The notes under the pieces: generated by a model | Told to the model about the DNA's origin: nothing | Databases searched by the model: none | The model's input: the letters and a program-made list of their open reading frames with translations, nothing else | DNA from: Paramecium pentaurelia | Taxonomy: Eukaryota; Ciliophora; Oligohymenophorea; Peniculida; Parameciidae | Length of the DNA stretch: 64,000 nt | Reading direction: 5' to 3' | Assembly: GCA_905183005.1 (NCBI GenBank) | Contig: CAJJDO010000064.1 | Span: 250,695-314,694, forward strand | Made by a program: the position numbers and the translations under genes | Shown here: in pieces, positions 1-11,351 of the stretch | How positions within the stretch are numbered: position 1 is the first letter of the stretch | How the letters are laid out: the number at the start of each line of letters is the position of its first letter

Positions 1-1492
1 CCTCCTGAACCTAATGGATATTTACATTTAGGACATGTAAGATCAATTAGATTGAATTTTTATTCTGCTGAATAATTAAATGGTTATTGTTATCTAAGAT
101 ATGATGATACTAATCCTGCTAATGAAAAATAAATATATATTGATGAAATTGAACATAATGTAAAATGGTTTGGACATAAACCAACTCATATTACATATGC
201 TTCAGATTATTTTCCATTTATATTTGATTGTGCAATTAAATTAATTAAAGATAATAAAGTATTTCTATAATATTTAATTATAGGCCTTTATTTGTGAATA
301 AAATAGAGATGAAATGAAAGAATACAGAAGAAATAAATAACCATCACCTTATAGAGATAGAAATATAGATGAAAGTTTACGTATCTTTAATGAAATGTAA
401 GAGGGAAAACATCCTGAAAGTAAATATACATTAAGATTGAAAATTGATTATCAACATGCAAATCCTACTCTTAGAGATCCTGTAATTTATAGAGTTTTGT
501 ATACTCAACATCCTAAAAGTGGTGATAAATGGAAAGTATATCCAATGTATGATTTTGCTCATTGTATATGTGATTCATTAGAAAATATAACTCATTCACT
601 TTGTACTTTAGAATTTGAAATTAGAAGAGAACTTTATTATTGGATATTAACAAATTTGAATTTGTATAAGCCTTTTGTATATGAATTTTCTCGTTTAAAC
701 GTTTCCAATAATATGTTATCTAAAAGAAAGATTGGGAAAATGATAGAAATGGGAATAGTTAATGGATGGGATGATCCTAGATTATTGACTTTGGCTGGAT
801 TAAGAAAAAGAGGGTATACTCCTTAGGCTATAAATGAATTTATTGATTAAGTTAGTGTGCCAAGAGGTGGTAATGAATAAATAATTTCTATTAAATTATT
901 GGAGAATTGCATTAGAAAGGAATTGGAAAAAACAGTACCTAAGATTATGGCCATTCTTAATCCAATATTGATTGATGTTGAAATTGATAAAAATACAATA
1001 AAATAAGTTTATGTTTAATAAGATGATGTAAAATTAGTAAGTAATCCTGATTTTTATGGTTTAACACCTAATAAATAAGTTTGTCTAAGATTTTTTGGAG
1101 TAATCTTATGTGAAGATATAATATTAGAGTATGATAAAGTGAAATATATAAAAGTAAAATTAATATCAACAGATATAAATGAAAGAAAGAAATTATAAGG
1201 ATAAATAAATTGGTTAGATAAAAATGATTGTATTACTGGAACAGTAAATGAATATTCATATCTTTTTGATACTGAGAATCCTGCAGAAATTCAAGAATTC
1301 TGGAATAATTTTAATAAAAACTCATTACAAATCTATGACGTCAAAGTACCTAAGTAGTTGGAATACAAAGTTGGAGATAGATTCTAATTTGAACGTAATG
1401 GATTTTATATAGTGGATTCTATTAAAGATGGTCATATCTATTTCAATAAAATAGTTGGACTTGTAGAAGGAGAAAAGAAAAATCTAAAGTGA
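1..1492 (+). CDS. QARS: Glutaminyl-tRNA synthetase, 5' end missing
   Basis: Charges tRNA-Gln with glutamine in the cytosol. The reading frame is open from base 1 and begins inside the catalytic domain with PPEPNGYLHLGH, which contains the class I HIGH signature. The KMSKS-type motif appears as MLSKRK near 718-732. The C-terminal half matches the GlnRS anticodon-binding beta-barrels and stops at TGA 1490-1492. One 25-nt GT..AG intron (259-283) must be removed; the remaining 1467 nt are a multiple of three. Many glutamines are encoded by TAA/TAG, which is apt for a GlnRS in a genome that reassigned those codons. The start codon and any N-terminal YqeY-like domain lie outside the window. The assignment is very secure, and only the 5' end is unknown. 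Confidence 0.95.
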
Positions 1493-1542
1493 AGAGTTTA
1501 TACGTCGGAATAATAAAAATATATTGCTTATTTTATTTAATT

Positions 1543-4265
1543 ATGTAATAAATTACAAATTAGAAGTTTGAGTCCCTAAGAGAACAATTAGCCACATCCT
1601 ATAAATAATCTCAGATATTTTCTACATTCAAGCATCAGAACTAACTTTATTAATCTTCAATAATTAGGAGTGAGGACAGTTGTTTAGAATATAGTAACTT
1701 TGAATAAGAATAAGAATAAGGAACGATACATTCCTCTGTAAAATCAAAGAAAAAAAAATAATAAGCTAGAGTGGTATAGATTTTATTCATTCTTTTAGAT
1801 GGATTCATAATACAACTAAAAAGAAATACTTTAAAGTGTTACTAAAAACATTATACCAAAAATCATTATGATACAGAGGAACTATAGAAGATATTTAAAT
1901 ATGAAATAATTTCAAAAGAAACTTAGATAACTTAGAAATAGGAAATATGTTGTTGTTGAATTTCATTAGATTGAAAAAAATTATAATGAAGACTTAAATA
2001 TTATTGTTGGTAGATTGATGACTGATATCAGGTAATATTTATAAATGCTATTTAGTTAGACTTTAAAAGATTTTGACTGAAGATGAGTTACTATCTTTAT
2101 TTTTGAATGTTGAGTAAATACAACAATTAAATTACAAATTCTATATTACCATACAATGTAATTACCATTTCTATTTAAGAAATTTTACAAAATTATCACC
2201 ATTTTATTATTATTTCATAATAATTCAAGATTTACATTCCTTTTTTTAAAATCTATTATGATTACTGCAGCAGATTTTAATTAGAAAATATAAATAAATT
2301 ACGTAATAGTAAAGTATTATATTTCCATTATTTTTAGGCAGAATTCAACTCATATATTCAGAATATAGAATTAAGTGGAGTACTTAAAGGTTTAACATTT
2401 GAATCATTTCTTGTTAAACCTGTATAATAATTACCTAGATATGTGTTAATGATAGAGAAATTAATTAAGTATACTGAATTGAATCATCCAGATTATCATA
2501 GTCTTAAATAAATATAAGAATAATTTTATAAAATTAATGAATAAATCAATTAAATGATGAATACGTATTAATTTAAATATTCTCTTTATAGTACTTAAAG
2601 TAATTTAAAATTACTGGCATAATTCGGAACAATAGATTAATTAGAAATTGAGTTGATCTAAAAAAAGTAATTAGAAGAAGAACAATTCTTAAAAAAATTA
2701 TAATAATAGGTGTCTATTCATATAGTATCTACTTTTAAATAGAAAGATGGAATTAATACATTTATTGTTTATATAATCTAAGTAATTGTATTATATTTAT
2801 TGAAAGATTTAAATAAATAATTATAGGATTAGAACATATCAAAGATATAGTGATTTAATAGAATTAGAAACTACTTTATTAAATAAAAATTATGAAATAG
2901 ATGAATTATAAAGTAACTGTGCAAATTTAATTACAGAAAATAAATTAATCAAATTACGCTAAGAATCCATATTATATTTCTTAAAATCCATATTCTTGAA
3001 TAAATAAATGAAATAATATGAAGATATACTTATATAATATCTTGATCTTCCTGAAAATTTCTTTACGATAGATAAAGTTCATCATAATGATACTTTAGTT
3101 ACAATGAGAGGAAGTTATACAACTTAAATGAGAAATACATTATTTTAAGAAGATGAATTTGAAATCATAGTAATTTTACCAGATGATAAAAACATTACTT
3201 TGAAAATAACTTAACATTGCAAAACTATTGATTTAATAGATACTGTTTGTAGATCAATATTTTTAGATAGAAACTTTGATTTTAAATTGATGATTCTTTA
3301 AAATAATACTTGTCGATATTTAGATGATAATGAAGTTGTTTATAAGGTTATGAAAAATTACAATCAAAAATAAAAAAGTATTATAATTCATTTATTATTA
3401 TATAGATTTTCTGTCTAAATTTTTTAATGGGATCTATTATTAAGTAAGTTCAAAATAATAACCAAAATTTTATTTAAAAAAATATTTATATCTTTGTTAT
3501 GAAATTGAATTTTAAGAATTTAGTAAAAATAAAAGTAGATCTCAATTATTATTTTATTAAGAATTATCATAATTGAAATTTAATCATTCTCATATGAATT
3601 AATAAGATTATGTAATATAATGTGCACTTGCAATATGCATATTATATAATAATGAAGTTCATAAAATTAAAACATTTGAATAAGTGAGAATGTAATGGTT
3701 TTAAAATTTTGTACCTTTGTTAATCTTAAATAATGTTAAGAAAATTGATTGGAAAAAATAAATTTTTTAATAAATTTAAAATATTTTGAATTAATTACAA
3801 ATTTAAAAATTTTAATTAGGCTTAAATAATGAAATAAGAATATTAGAAATTGAATTTCTTAATAATCTCTATAAATAAAAATTACATGGAATCAAGATAT
3901 TTACAGTAAAGATGTTATAAAATTAACTTTTAAATTCATAAAAAAGAATGCCTATTAAAGTATCTTTAGGTATTCTACATAATGAAATTTTAATATATGA
4001 ATAAAATTAAAGTATACCATTAATGTAATTACCAATTTAATAATTATAACAAATATCAATTCAGAATTGTGTAATGGTAACTACTTTTCTTGAAGGAGTT
4101 ATTACTTTTTAACATTAGTCAATATTAGAAGTTTATAGATTAATGGAAGAATATTAATAAATAAATCTTCTAAAATAAAAATTAGGTCATCCAGATATGA
4201 TAGATACAAACGATGTCAGTTAAAGTTAAATTATATGACTTAATTTATTATTATTAAAATTTTGA
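1543..4265 (+). CDS. RhoGEF with IQ, DH, PX and FERM domains
   Basis: Predicted guanine-nucleotide exchange factor for Rho-family GTPases, tethered to membranes through PX and FERM modules. Six introns (25, 28, 22, 24, 25 and 28 nt) give a frame-checked 856-residue model. Order seen: basic Q-rich N-terminus; an IQ-like motif at ~95-110; a DH domain at ~125-300, whose last conserved helix reads FESFLVKPVQQLPRYVL, the diagnostic DH signature; a PX domain at ~355-465 with the phosphoinositide motif RYSDL; then a FERM module at ~497-856, whose third lobe contains EVYRLMEEY. No clear PH domain follows the DH domain, which is unusual because DH normally pairs with PH; PX and FERM lobe 3 could substitute. 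FARP proteins have FERM before DH, so this order is reversed. The family calls come from motif recognition. The substrate GTPase is unknown. Confidence 0.85.
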
Positions 4266-4301
4266 CTTAGTATATTTATAAATCAATAATAATTAACATT
4301 A

Positions 4302-5844
4302 TCATATCTCTATAATTATTCTATTTTTTCTTACTAATTCTTATTAACTATCATTTAATTAATTATCTTATGATTGATCTGTATTTGAACTATATTTCAT
4401 ATTCTTTATATATTAAGATTATTATTCAATTGGATAATTTAATCTTTATTACTTTAAATCAAGCCAAGGATATTTATTTTGAATCAATCTAATTGTAAAT
4501 TCTTCTCTACAAAATGGACAATTTTATTATTTTTGTAACCAAGAATTTAAGCATTTCTAATGAAAAATATGGAAACAAGGAGTAACTGAACAATATCTTA
4601 ATTATTTTTTAGATCCATTTTTTATAGATTCTAAACATATTATACAATCTTCAAATTGTTTTAATCCAGGATATTATTAGACAAGTTTTTTATATGAAAT
4701 AACACCAAAATAATCTTTGATAAATTTTTAACTAAATCCTTATATAATATTATATATAAATTACCAATAGATTTTTTAGGCACTTCTATTTATACTTAAT
4801 TATTTTACTCAATCCTCATTTATCTTACAGGAAGAGTTTATTATTAGACTTGTAATTTTTTAGATTTGATATAACTTAAAATACAAGTTATTAATAATAT
4901 AACTCCAATGATAGTTCCAACAGTAATAATTATTATTTTATTTCTTTCAAGTTATTCATAATCTAATGATTCATTTGATACTATTGTAATTTTTAATTAT
5001 TATTGTTATGACTTATTATTATATAATCCTATGTAAAAGATTTTACTTCCATTTGAATTTTCTATTAATTTAGAAAGCTCCATTTACAAAGAAGTACCAT
5101 TAACTAAGACTTTACTAATAGACAAATTAGGAATTTCTAATTAAGGAATTTATCTAAATGTTATACTATATACTTAATATAGATTAATACAAATTTACAT
5201 ACAGATTTATCTTCAATTGAGAGGTTGCATAATAATAGCAAATCCATAATATTATTATATTAATAATAAAAGAATTTCCATTAAAATGAATCTAATATTA
5301 CTTCTTATGGAGTACTACTCAATATATAACTTGATGAAAGTTAACAGAAGAATCCAATTTAATTAGTTTGACATTCACAGTGATTATTTAGACAATAAGA
5401 TTTACTTATAAATTTTGTGTGATTATAACCCTAACAATCATTGATGCAACTTGGTTTATAGGTATCTTCTTTATAGATTAATAAATATTAAATTTGACTG
5501 ATAGCTTAAGATTAGCAATACAAATAGATTGTATTTAATAAAAAGTATTCAATAAGTTAAGTATTGCTATTTGATTATATACTATGTAAGTCATAAACAA
5601 TATCGTTTTCATTTTTTAATTTTAGATCTTAAATGTTTAATATCTATGATTCTAAATCAAAATTTGATACAAAGCAAGCCACCGTTTAATCTCTGTTTCT
5701 ATGTAAAGGTAATATAAATTTAATAATTATGCTTTGAGCATTTTGTGTTATATTAGTTTTTAAAGAAAGAGTATGATTGATTTGAAGTGTACCCTAATGA
5801 TGATATGCATTACAAATGAGAAAGATAATTATAAGTATGATCAT
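4302..5844 (-). CDS. Single-pass membrane RING-H2 E3 ligase-like protein
   Basis: Likely type I membrane ubiquitin ligase of the secretory or endosomal system. The start is followed by a hydrophobic signal peptide (MIILIIIFLICNAYHH). The lumenal part is Cys-containing and includes an EGF-like stretch around CINDC..CLNNHCEC. A strong transmembrane helix (IIITVGTIIGVILLITCIL) precedes a cytosolic tail with a C-terminal RING-H2 finger: CIICLE, then CFHIFH, then CPFCRE. This is the classic C3H2C3 spacing that binds two zinc ions and recruits an E2. Two introns (20 and 26 nt) give a frame-checked 498-residue model. The layout resembles Goliath/RNF13 proteins, but I cannot see a PA domain. Substrates are unknown. 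Confidence 0.78.
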
Positions 5845-5868
5845 TTTAATTATATTTAATATTTTTAA

Positions 5869-6720
5869 ATGGGAAATTAATGTAAAGGTTAATATTGTGA
5901 TAATGAATATCGAGAGGAAGTATCACATACTCCATTAGATATATTCAATAAGATAGTAAAGATATAAGCAATTATACGTGGATTTCTATCAAGAAGATAA
6001 AAACTTATATTGAAAAATAATAAATAATTATTAATGGAAGAAAGAAGAATTTTAAAAAAGTTTGGATTTCATAAATTAGAACATATATTAACATACAAGA
6101 TTTTAAGGAAGAAAAACATTAAGATTATAGTTTAGGATACATAAGCATATGTTGGTGAAATTAATAGTTAAAATTAACCACATGGAATAGGAAGAATAGT
6201 TTACTCAAATAATAGTTATAAAGAAGGAGAATATCAGAATGGAGAATTACGTAAAGGAATCTATTATTTTAATGATGTTATTTTGTAAGGTTAATTTCAA
6301 AATAATTTATTACATGGAAGAGGTAGAACTAAATTTAAAGATGGAACCACTTATGAAGGTGGATTTGAAAGAGGAATACGAAGTGGATATGGAAAATTAA
6401 TAGATATTAATGGAAATATTTTTGAAGGTCAATTTAAGAATGGTTTATTAAATGGAGATGGAGAATTCGTTGGAAAAGATGGTAGATATTATAATGGAGA
6501 ATGGTTAAATGGTAAATATCATGGAAGAGGAGAATTACTGTTTCCTGATGGATAAAAGTATATTGGAGAATTTGAGAATCATAGGAGACATGGATTTGGT
6601 TAATAAATTACATAACATGGTTAATATGTTGGTACTTGGAAAAATGGGAAATAATATGGAGAAGGTTAATTACTCTTTAATGGTTAATAGATAAAATGTA
6701 TTAATGGATGTTATAAATGA
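5869..6720 (+). CDS. MORN-repeat protein with N-terminal IQ motif
   Basis: Intronless 283-residue protein. Residues ~30-45 form an IQ motif (IQAIIRGFLSRRQ), a likely calmodulin or centrin binding site. From ~95 to the end there are about eight MORN repeats of the G-x-G-x..Y-x-G-x(F/W) type, for example YEGGFERGIRSGYGK and YYNGEWLNGKYHGRGE. MORN proteins in ciliates commonly act in cortical, ciliary or membrane-cytoskeleton structures; the exact partner here cannot be read from sequence. The N-terminus MGNQCKGQ has Gly2 and Cys5, compatible with N-myristoylation plus palmitoylation, which would anchor it at the membrane (inference). It converges tail-to-tail with the selenoprotein gene, whose SECIS lies in the shared gap. 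Confidence 0.88.
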
Positions 6721-6854
6721 TTGTACAACGAATTTCTACTTATTTATTATTTATAACTATTAATATGATTTATATATCCAATTGCTTAATCATTTATAAA
6801 ATAAAGATTAGAAAGCTATTAAAATATTATTTTAATTATAATATAAGAATTAGA

Positions 6855-6928
6855 ACATTAATCATTGAGTTTCTTCAGAAAATAAATTTTTTGTATTTAA
6901 ACTTAGTTTCTTCATTTATGTTTAATGT
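6855..6928 (-). promoter_or_regulatory. SECIS element in the 3' UTR of the SelW-like gene
   Basis: On the minus strand about 38 nt after the stop. A 7-bp basal helix (ACATTAA with TTAATGT) leads to the 5' quartet ATGA and the 3' partner TGA. A 12-pair upper stem (GAAACTAAGTTT with AAATTTATTTTC, one mismatch and one wobble) closes an A-rich apical loop (AAATACAAA). This has the shape of a eukaryotic form I SECIS: AUGA/GA kink-turn core, ~12 bp, unpaired AA. Pairing was judged by eye. Confidence 0.72.
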
Positions 6929-6965
6929 ACTAATCCAATATATTATCTAATTTTGTAAGAGACTT

Positions 6966-7314
6966 TCAAGCCTCAACATAATTCTTTAATTTATCCAATA
7001 TTGGTTAACATGATTTTTCATTAAAGATGCCATCTCCATTCTTTTTTGAATGAATTACTTATTTTTTACCATCTTTAGTTACTTCTATTTCAAAATATCC
7101 AGAAACCTAATACAATATATTAATATTTTACATTTGGAGTCTGTTCACCTGTAACCTTGCCATTAGGATAGATCACTTATAAACATTCAACAAAGAAATT
7201 GTAAAATTAACCATATCCTCATCCACTGCAATAGACAATGTGAACTGAAAATTCAGCATCTTTCTTTGTACTCATTTGTTTAACTGATTCAGGAATTGTA
7301 GGTTTAGAGCCCAT
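6966..7314 (-). CDS. Selenoprotein W-like (Rdx family), in-frame UGA as Sec
   Basis: Small thioredoxin-fold redox protein of the SelW/SelT/SelH (Rdx) family. After the start MGSKPTIPESVKQM the first strand leads into VHIVYCSG, then TGA (7219-7221), then GYGQFYNF. This is the family's CxxU redox motif at residues 29-32, located exactly where SelW has it. The frame stays open on both sides and continues through one 25-nt intron to a true TGA at 6966-6968; the exons total 324 nt, or 107 residues with Sec32. The downstream part (TPNVSGYFEIEVTKDGKK..) fits the SelW beta-hairpin that follows the conserved T-P dipeptide. A SECIS-like hairpin lies just past the stop. UGA is otherwise the only stop in this genome, so recoding is the parsimonious explanation. 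The substrate is unknown; thioredoxin- or glutathione-linked reduction is typical for the family. Confidence 0.85.
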
Positions 7315-7806
7315 TATATATAATATTTAAATTAATAAATCTTGTTTGTTATTAAAATAGTAATAAATTATATAAAATTAATTCTTGTTTTCTTAAAATT
7401 ATCATCACTAATTAATACTAATACATTCATTAATAATTTATATTCTATATGATTATCATATTAGATATAAATATTATATAAATAATAATTAGTTATAATA
7501 TCATTTTAATTCGATATTTATATAAAAAGTCAATTAATATTTTGAATATTGGACAATAATTTTAATATATTAATATGAATAAAATTAAACCTTTGTTTTT
7601 TTAAATATAAGTTTATCATATATTTCTTATTTCATTCGATTATAATCAATTTATATAAATTAATAGTGAACTTATATATATCTCTGATAAGAAACCATTC
7701 TTCATTCTTAATGATAAATTAAAATTTTATTAGATAAATATTGATTTATTATTTGATATCATTTAAATTATACATTTATATTCAATTTTATTTTATATAT
7801 ATTAAA
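7315..7806. other. Intergenic gap between divergent genes
   Basis: A 492-bp, extremely AT-rich spacer between the SelW-like gene and a coiled-coil gene that are transcribed away from each other, so both promoters must lie here. I see no consensus promoter element. An 84-codon TGA-free stretch (7575-7829) overlaps the next start codon but has low-complexity composition, and I do not call it. Confidence 0.5.
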
Positions 7807-8631
7807 ATGTAAGAAAATTAAGACTTTGATCCTGAATTTCCTGTTCCTCCTGTTTTAGATTCACCTAAATCATAAGAATATCAAAAAGTACATATATATA
7901 AAAAAGAGTTTAGTTACATTAAAAGTATTAAGCAATTAAGTAAATTGTGATGTCAAATGAAAATTCAAAGAATCCATCTGAAGTGTTATAGAAATTATAA
8001 GCTTTCTTCATAGGAAGATAGGGTAAAGTGGAATCATAATCTGATTAAACATAACCTGAAATGTTTAGAAGTGCCAATGTTTAAAGTGGTAATGTTTCTA
8101 GGAGATTTATATATTAAAAACCTGGAACTGCAAATAACTTAAATTATACTCAAGAATTAGAGAAATAGAATTCAATGTTAAAATAGAGAATAATTAAAGT
8201 ATCTTAAGCAAGGGAGAATGATACTAATTAAATTTAACTAGAATATAATAAAATGAAAGTCAGAGTAGAAAATTTAGAAAAAGAAAATAAAAAACTTAAA
8301 TCAGATTTCTCAAAATGCTACACTTAATTAAAAGAGATGAAATAAGAGAAAGAAGAAGAAGAAAAAATGAAATGGCATAGAGAGGCAGTTTCAGATAAAA
8401 ATCCATATTTAATGGAAGAGTTTCGAAAGAAATTAGATGAAAAAGATAAAGAAATTAAAAGATTATCAAAAAATCTTAAAAAAGTATATAATATTTATTA
8501 AAATATCTTAGTTCACTATTCTAGAAAAGAAATTGTGGGTAAAAGAAAAGGCATTTGAAGTAGAAAGAAGTGAATATTTAGATAGAATATTATATTTAAG
8601 TGGAAGACTAGGTTTAACAAAACTAGAATGA
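7807..8631 (+). CDS. Coiled-coil protein, unknown function
   Basis: Frame-checked 256-residue model with two introns (26 and 28 nt). The N-terminus is acidic and proline-rich (FDPEFPVPPVLDSP). The middle, ~100-220, is a strongly charged Lys/Glu helix with heptad character, including KVRVENLEKENKKLKSD and a run of glutamates, typical of a parallel coiled coil. The tail is LYLSGRLGLTKLE. I recognise no catalytic motif and no named family; such proteins in ciliates are often basal body or cytoskeletal components, but that is only background. Confidence 0.7.
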
Positions 8632-9051
8632 TTAATTTTCAAATAACTTTATTTAAATAGATATAATATCTCAATATCAAATTTATAATATTTTATCCTT
8701 TCAATAAAATGGTAATGGTTAGTAAGAGAATAAATCTAATAAATTTTTATTCATAATATATTATAATATAGTATCTCTTTAAATGTTGTGATAAATTGAT
8801 ATGTTTAAAATCTAAATCTAAATATGTTTTCTATTTTAATTGACTAAGATTAATTAACGCATATTTGGATATGCTGGAAAATCAAATTAGAAATATATCT
8901 TTTAATAAAAACTTTATTGTCTTATGATTGGAAATATCTATAAGATATCATATTTAAATAGAGTATTATTTATTTTAATTGATTCTATATGATATTGACA
9001 CTTAATTGAATTGTGAAAAATAAAAACCTCCTTTTTAATTATTTAGTTTCT
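8632..9051. other. Intergenic gap, no gene seen
   Basis: About 420 bp of AT-rich sequence between two plus-strand genes. All frames on both strands contain TGA at short intervals or read as low-complexity Ile/Asn/Lys. It should contain the 3' end of the coiled-coil gene and the promoter of the transporter. Confidence 0.5.
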
Positions 9052-10375
9052 ATGTAAATAGGATAAGTAGTATTAACAACTCTCTATTTTATATAAGGAT
9101 TAATTGTAGGATTACCTGGGGGAGCAATATAGGTGTTATTTGCACATGAAAAAGATATTGGGATATTTTCATTATGTACAATACCTTGGGCTTTCAAATT
9201 TGTTTGGTCACCAATCTAGGATTATTATTTTATTGAAAAATTTGGGAAGAGAAAAACTTATATAGTTCCATTTTTTTTGCTTATGGGTGTTCTTTTAATA
9301 TTGGCTGCAAATGCTGAACATACTCTGCTAAATCTATTTTATTATTACATTACTTTAATGGTTTGTTTATCAACAAGTGACACTGCTATAGATGGATGGT
9401 CAGTTACATTATTATCAAATGTAGCTTAATAAAGTGTATGTTAAACATTTGGATAATAAGTAGGTTGGTTCATCTCATAATCTATTTTCATATTGCTAAA
9501 TCAAAATAACATAATTAGTTTTGCTTAATATTAATCAAGTCTAGGAATAATATGTATAATAATGTGTATTCTGGTTATTTTTGTTAAAGAAACGAATCCA
9601 GATGAAGTCATACATTACTAAAGTCTTTTTTAATAGATTAAATAAGTGAAAGGATTATATTATAACAAAAATCTAAGATTTTTATGTTTGTTCATTTTCT
9701 TGTAAAGAAATGGAATATCTTTCATGGATATTGCTGCTCCAATAGTAATGATAAGAGCAGGAATGGAAAAGACATTCATTAGTTAAGCTTAAATTTTTAT
9801 ATTTTGTTGTACTTTTTGGATTCCTTTAGTGATTGGTTACTTTATATCAGGCAAAAAGAAAGAGAATTCTTTAGTAATAAGTGCTTTGACTTATTAAACA
9901 ATAAATATGGCCTTCTTTTTATTAGATTATTATGAATATAATAAACAAACACCTACAAAAGGCAAGATAAATCAATTTTAATATTTATTTTGTTTTTAAT
10001 TGTTAGTTCATGAGTATTTATATTATTTGAATAAGTAGAATTTTTAAGAAAATCTTTACTGTATGTACATTTTCATTTGTAGCTGAAATAGTTGAACCTT
10101 AATTAGCTGGAATGTAAATATCAATAATTAGTTCATTACATAATGTTAGTAGAGTTATTTTAGATCCTTTGGTTTTATAATCAGCTGCATATATGAATAT
10201 ATATATATTGGTTATAATATGTGTGCTTTATTAGATAATAGTATTGAGAAGATATGGAGATGAATTCAAAATCAAATAATTCATAGCTAAAGAGAATTGG
10301 ACACTTCATACATAAGACACAATTGATAATTATCATGAATTAAAGGAAATTAAAGGATTAAATAATCAAACATGA
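9052..10375 (+). CDS. SLC33A1-like acetyl-CoA transporter
   Basis: Polytopic major-facilitator-type carrier that in animals moves acetyl-CoA from the cytosol into the ER/Golgi lumen for acetylation of glycans and proteins. Seen: YFIQGLIVGLPGGAI in the first helix, FKFVWSPIQD followed by FGKRKTYIVP in the first cytosolic loop (the conserved SLC33 loop), and DTAIDGW in a later helix. Around ten hydrophobic segments are spread over 432 residues. One 25-nt intron near 10014-10038 restores the frame, and the total is a multiple of three. The start used is the first ATG directly before the first helix, so a short N-terminal extension through an upstream exon cannot be excluded. Confidence 0.85.
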
Positions 10376-10399
10376 TTATTATTATTATTATTATTATTA
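10376..10399 (+). repeat. ATT trinucleotide microsatellite
   Basis: Eight tandem ATT units lie directly between the stop of the transporter gene and the BolA gene. No function is implied. Confidence 0.7.
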
Positions 10400-10408
10400 A
10401 ATATTTAT

Positions 10409-10695
10409 ATGCTTAGGAAAGTCTTCTTTAAATTTTCATAAGATATCGAAAAAGTTATGGCTGATAAACTTACTTAAGTTTTAAAAGCAACAAAAGTAGA
10501 AGTTATTGACACATCTGGAGGATGTAATCAATTAATTAAATTTGTATAGGTGGCTCTATGTATAGATTGGAAATTGAATCACCTGAATTTCAAGGTAAAT
10601 CAAAGGTTAAATAACATTAAATGGTTGTAGAAGCTTTAAAAAATGAATTAGTTGGTGCTCATGGGTATACAATTAAAACTAATATTCCCAAATGA
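10409..10695 (+). CDS. BOLA3: BolA-like protein 3 (mitochondrial Fe-S factor)
   Basis: Acts with a monothiol glutaredoxin (GLRX5) and NFU1 in delivering 4Fe-4S clusters to mitochondrial lipoate-dependent and other enzymes. The 86-residue protein carries the BolA3 hallmarks VIDTSGGCGSMYRLEIESP (cluster-ligand Cys within SGGCGxMY) and KQHQMVVEALKNEL (the HQMV helix), ending in TNIPK. A 26-nt intron splits the GGC/G codon region at about 10521-10546. The basic and hydrophobic N-terminus MLRKVFFKFS could serve as a short mitochondrial presequence (inference). Family and subtype are secure from motif order and length. Confidence 0.93.
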
Positions 10696-10737
10696 ATAGT
10701 ATTATTTGTTTATATTAAAAAATCTATATTTTTAATT

Positions 10738-11265
10738 ATGTTTTAGGGTAAACCCTCTAAGATCTTAACCCTTTTGCTTATCCATCAAAATAACTAGATC
10801 TTGTTAGCTATGAAAAAGAGAGGGTTTGGAATGGGTAAATATAATGGATTCGGAGGGAAAGTTGAAAAGAACGGAGAATCTATTTATCAAGCAGCAATAA
10901 GGGAAACATAAGAAGAGGGTTGTATAACTCCAACAGATGCATAATTTATAGGGTATATAAAAATGGATTATGATTGTGAAAAAGAAACACTTAAAGTTCA
11001 CATCTTTAAAGCTACTCATTTTGATGGATAAGTGAAAGAGACTGAAGAAATGAAACCATAATGGTTTGATGTGGCAAAAATACCTTATAATTAAATGTGG
11101 ATTGATGATTAATATTGGATTCCCTATTTACTTGAAAATAAATGTTTTTCTGGTTACTTGTAATTTGAAGGACATGATAAACTAATCTAAGCTGACATAA
11201 AAGAAGTTACAAATTAAGAGTTATTAAGTATTTCAGAGAAAGAATCTGAAATCACATTATAATGA
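10738..11265 (+). CDS. NUDT1: MTH1-type Nudix hydrolase (oxidised purine dNTPase)
   Basis: Predicted to hydrolyse 8-oxo-dGTP and related oxidised nucleotides to monophosphates, cleansing the nucleotide pool. The intronless 175-residue protein starts with a beta strand ILTLLLIHQ and then LLAMKKRGFGMGKYNGFGGK, almost identical in order to mammalian MTH1. The Nudix box follows: GGKVEKNGES..AAIRETQEEG with the metal-binding REtQEEG. Compared with the canonical GX5EX7REUXEEXGU there is one extra residue before the first Glu. The gene begins 42 bp after BolA3 on the same strand. Function is inferred from family. Confidence 0.92.
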
Positions 11266-11351
11266 TCAATTATATTTCGTCATTAATTATAAAATGCATA
11301 ATCAATGTTCTTGTGTTTACATGCAGAAAAATGCATAAATTAAATTATTAA

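Noticed and set aside
7219..7221. Reading TGA as a true stop giving a 31-residue peptide
   Set aside because: The downstream frame is clearly the rest of a SelW-fold protein and a SECIS-like hairpin follows the second TGA.
7575..7829. 84-codon TGA-free plus-strand frame
   Set aside because: Low-complexity Ile/Phe/Tyr/Asn composition, runs over the start codon of the next well-supported gene, no conserved features.
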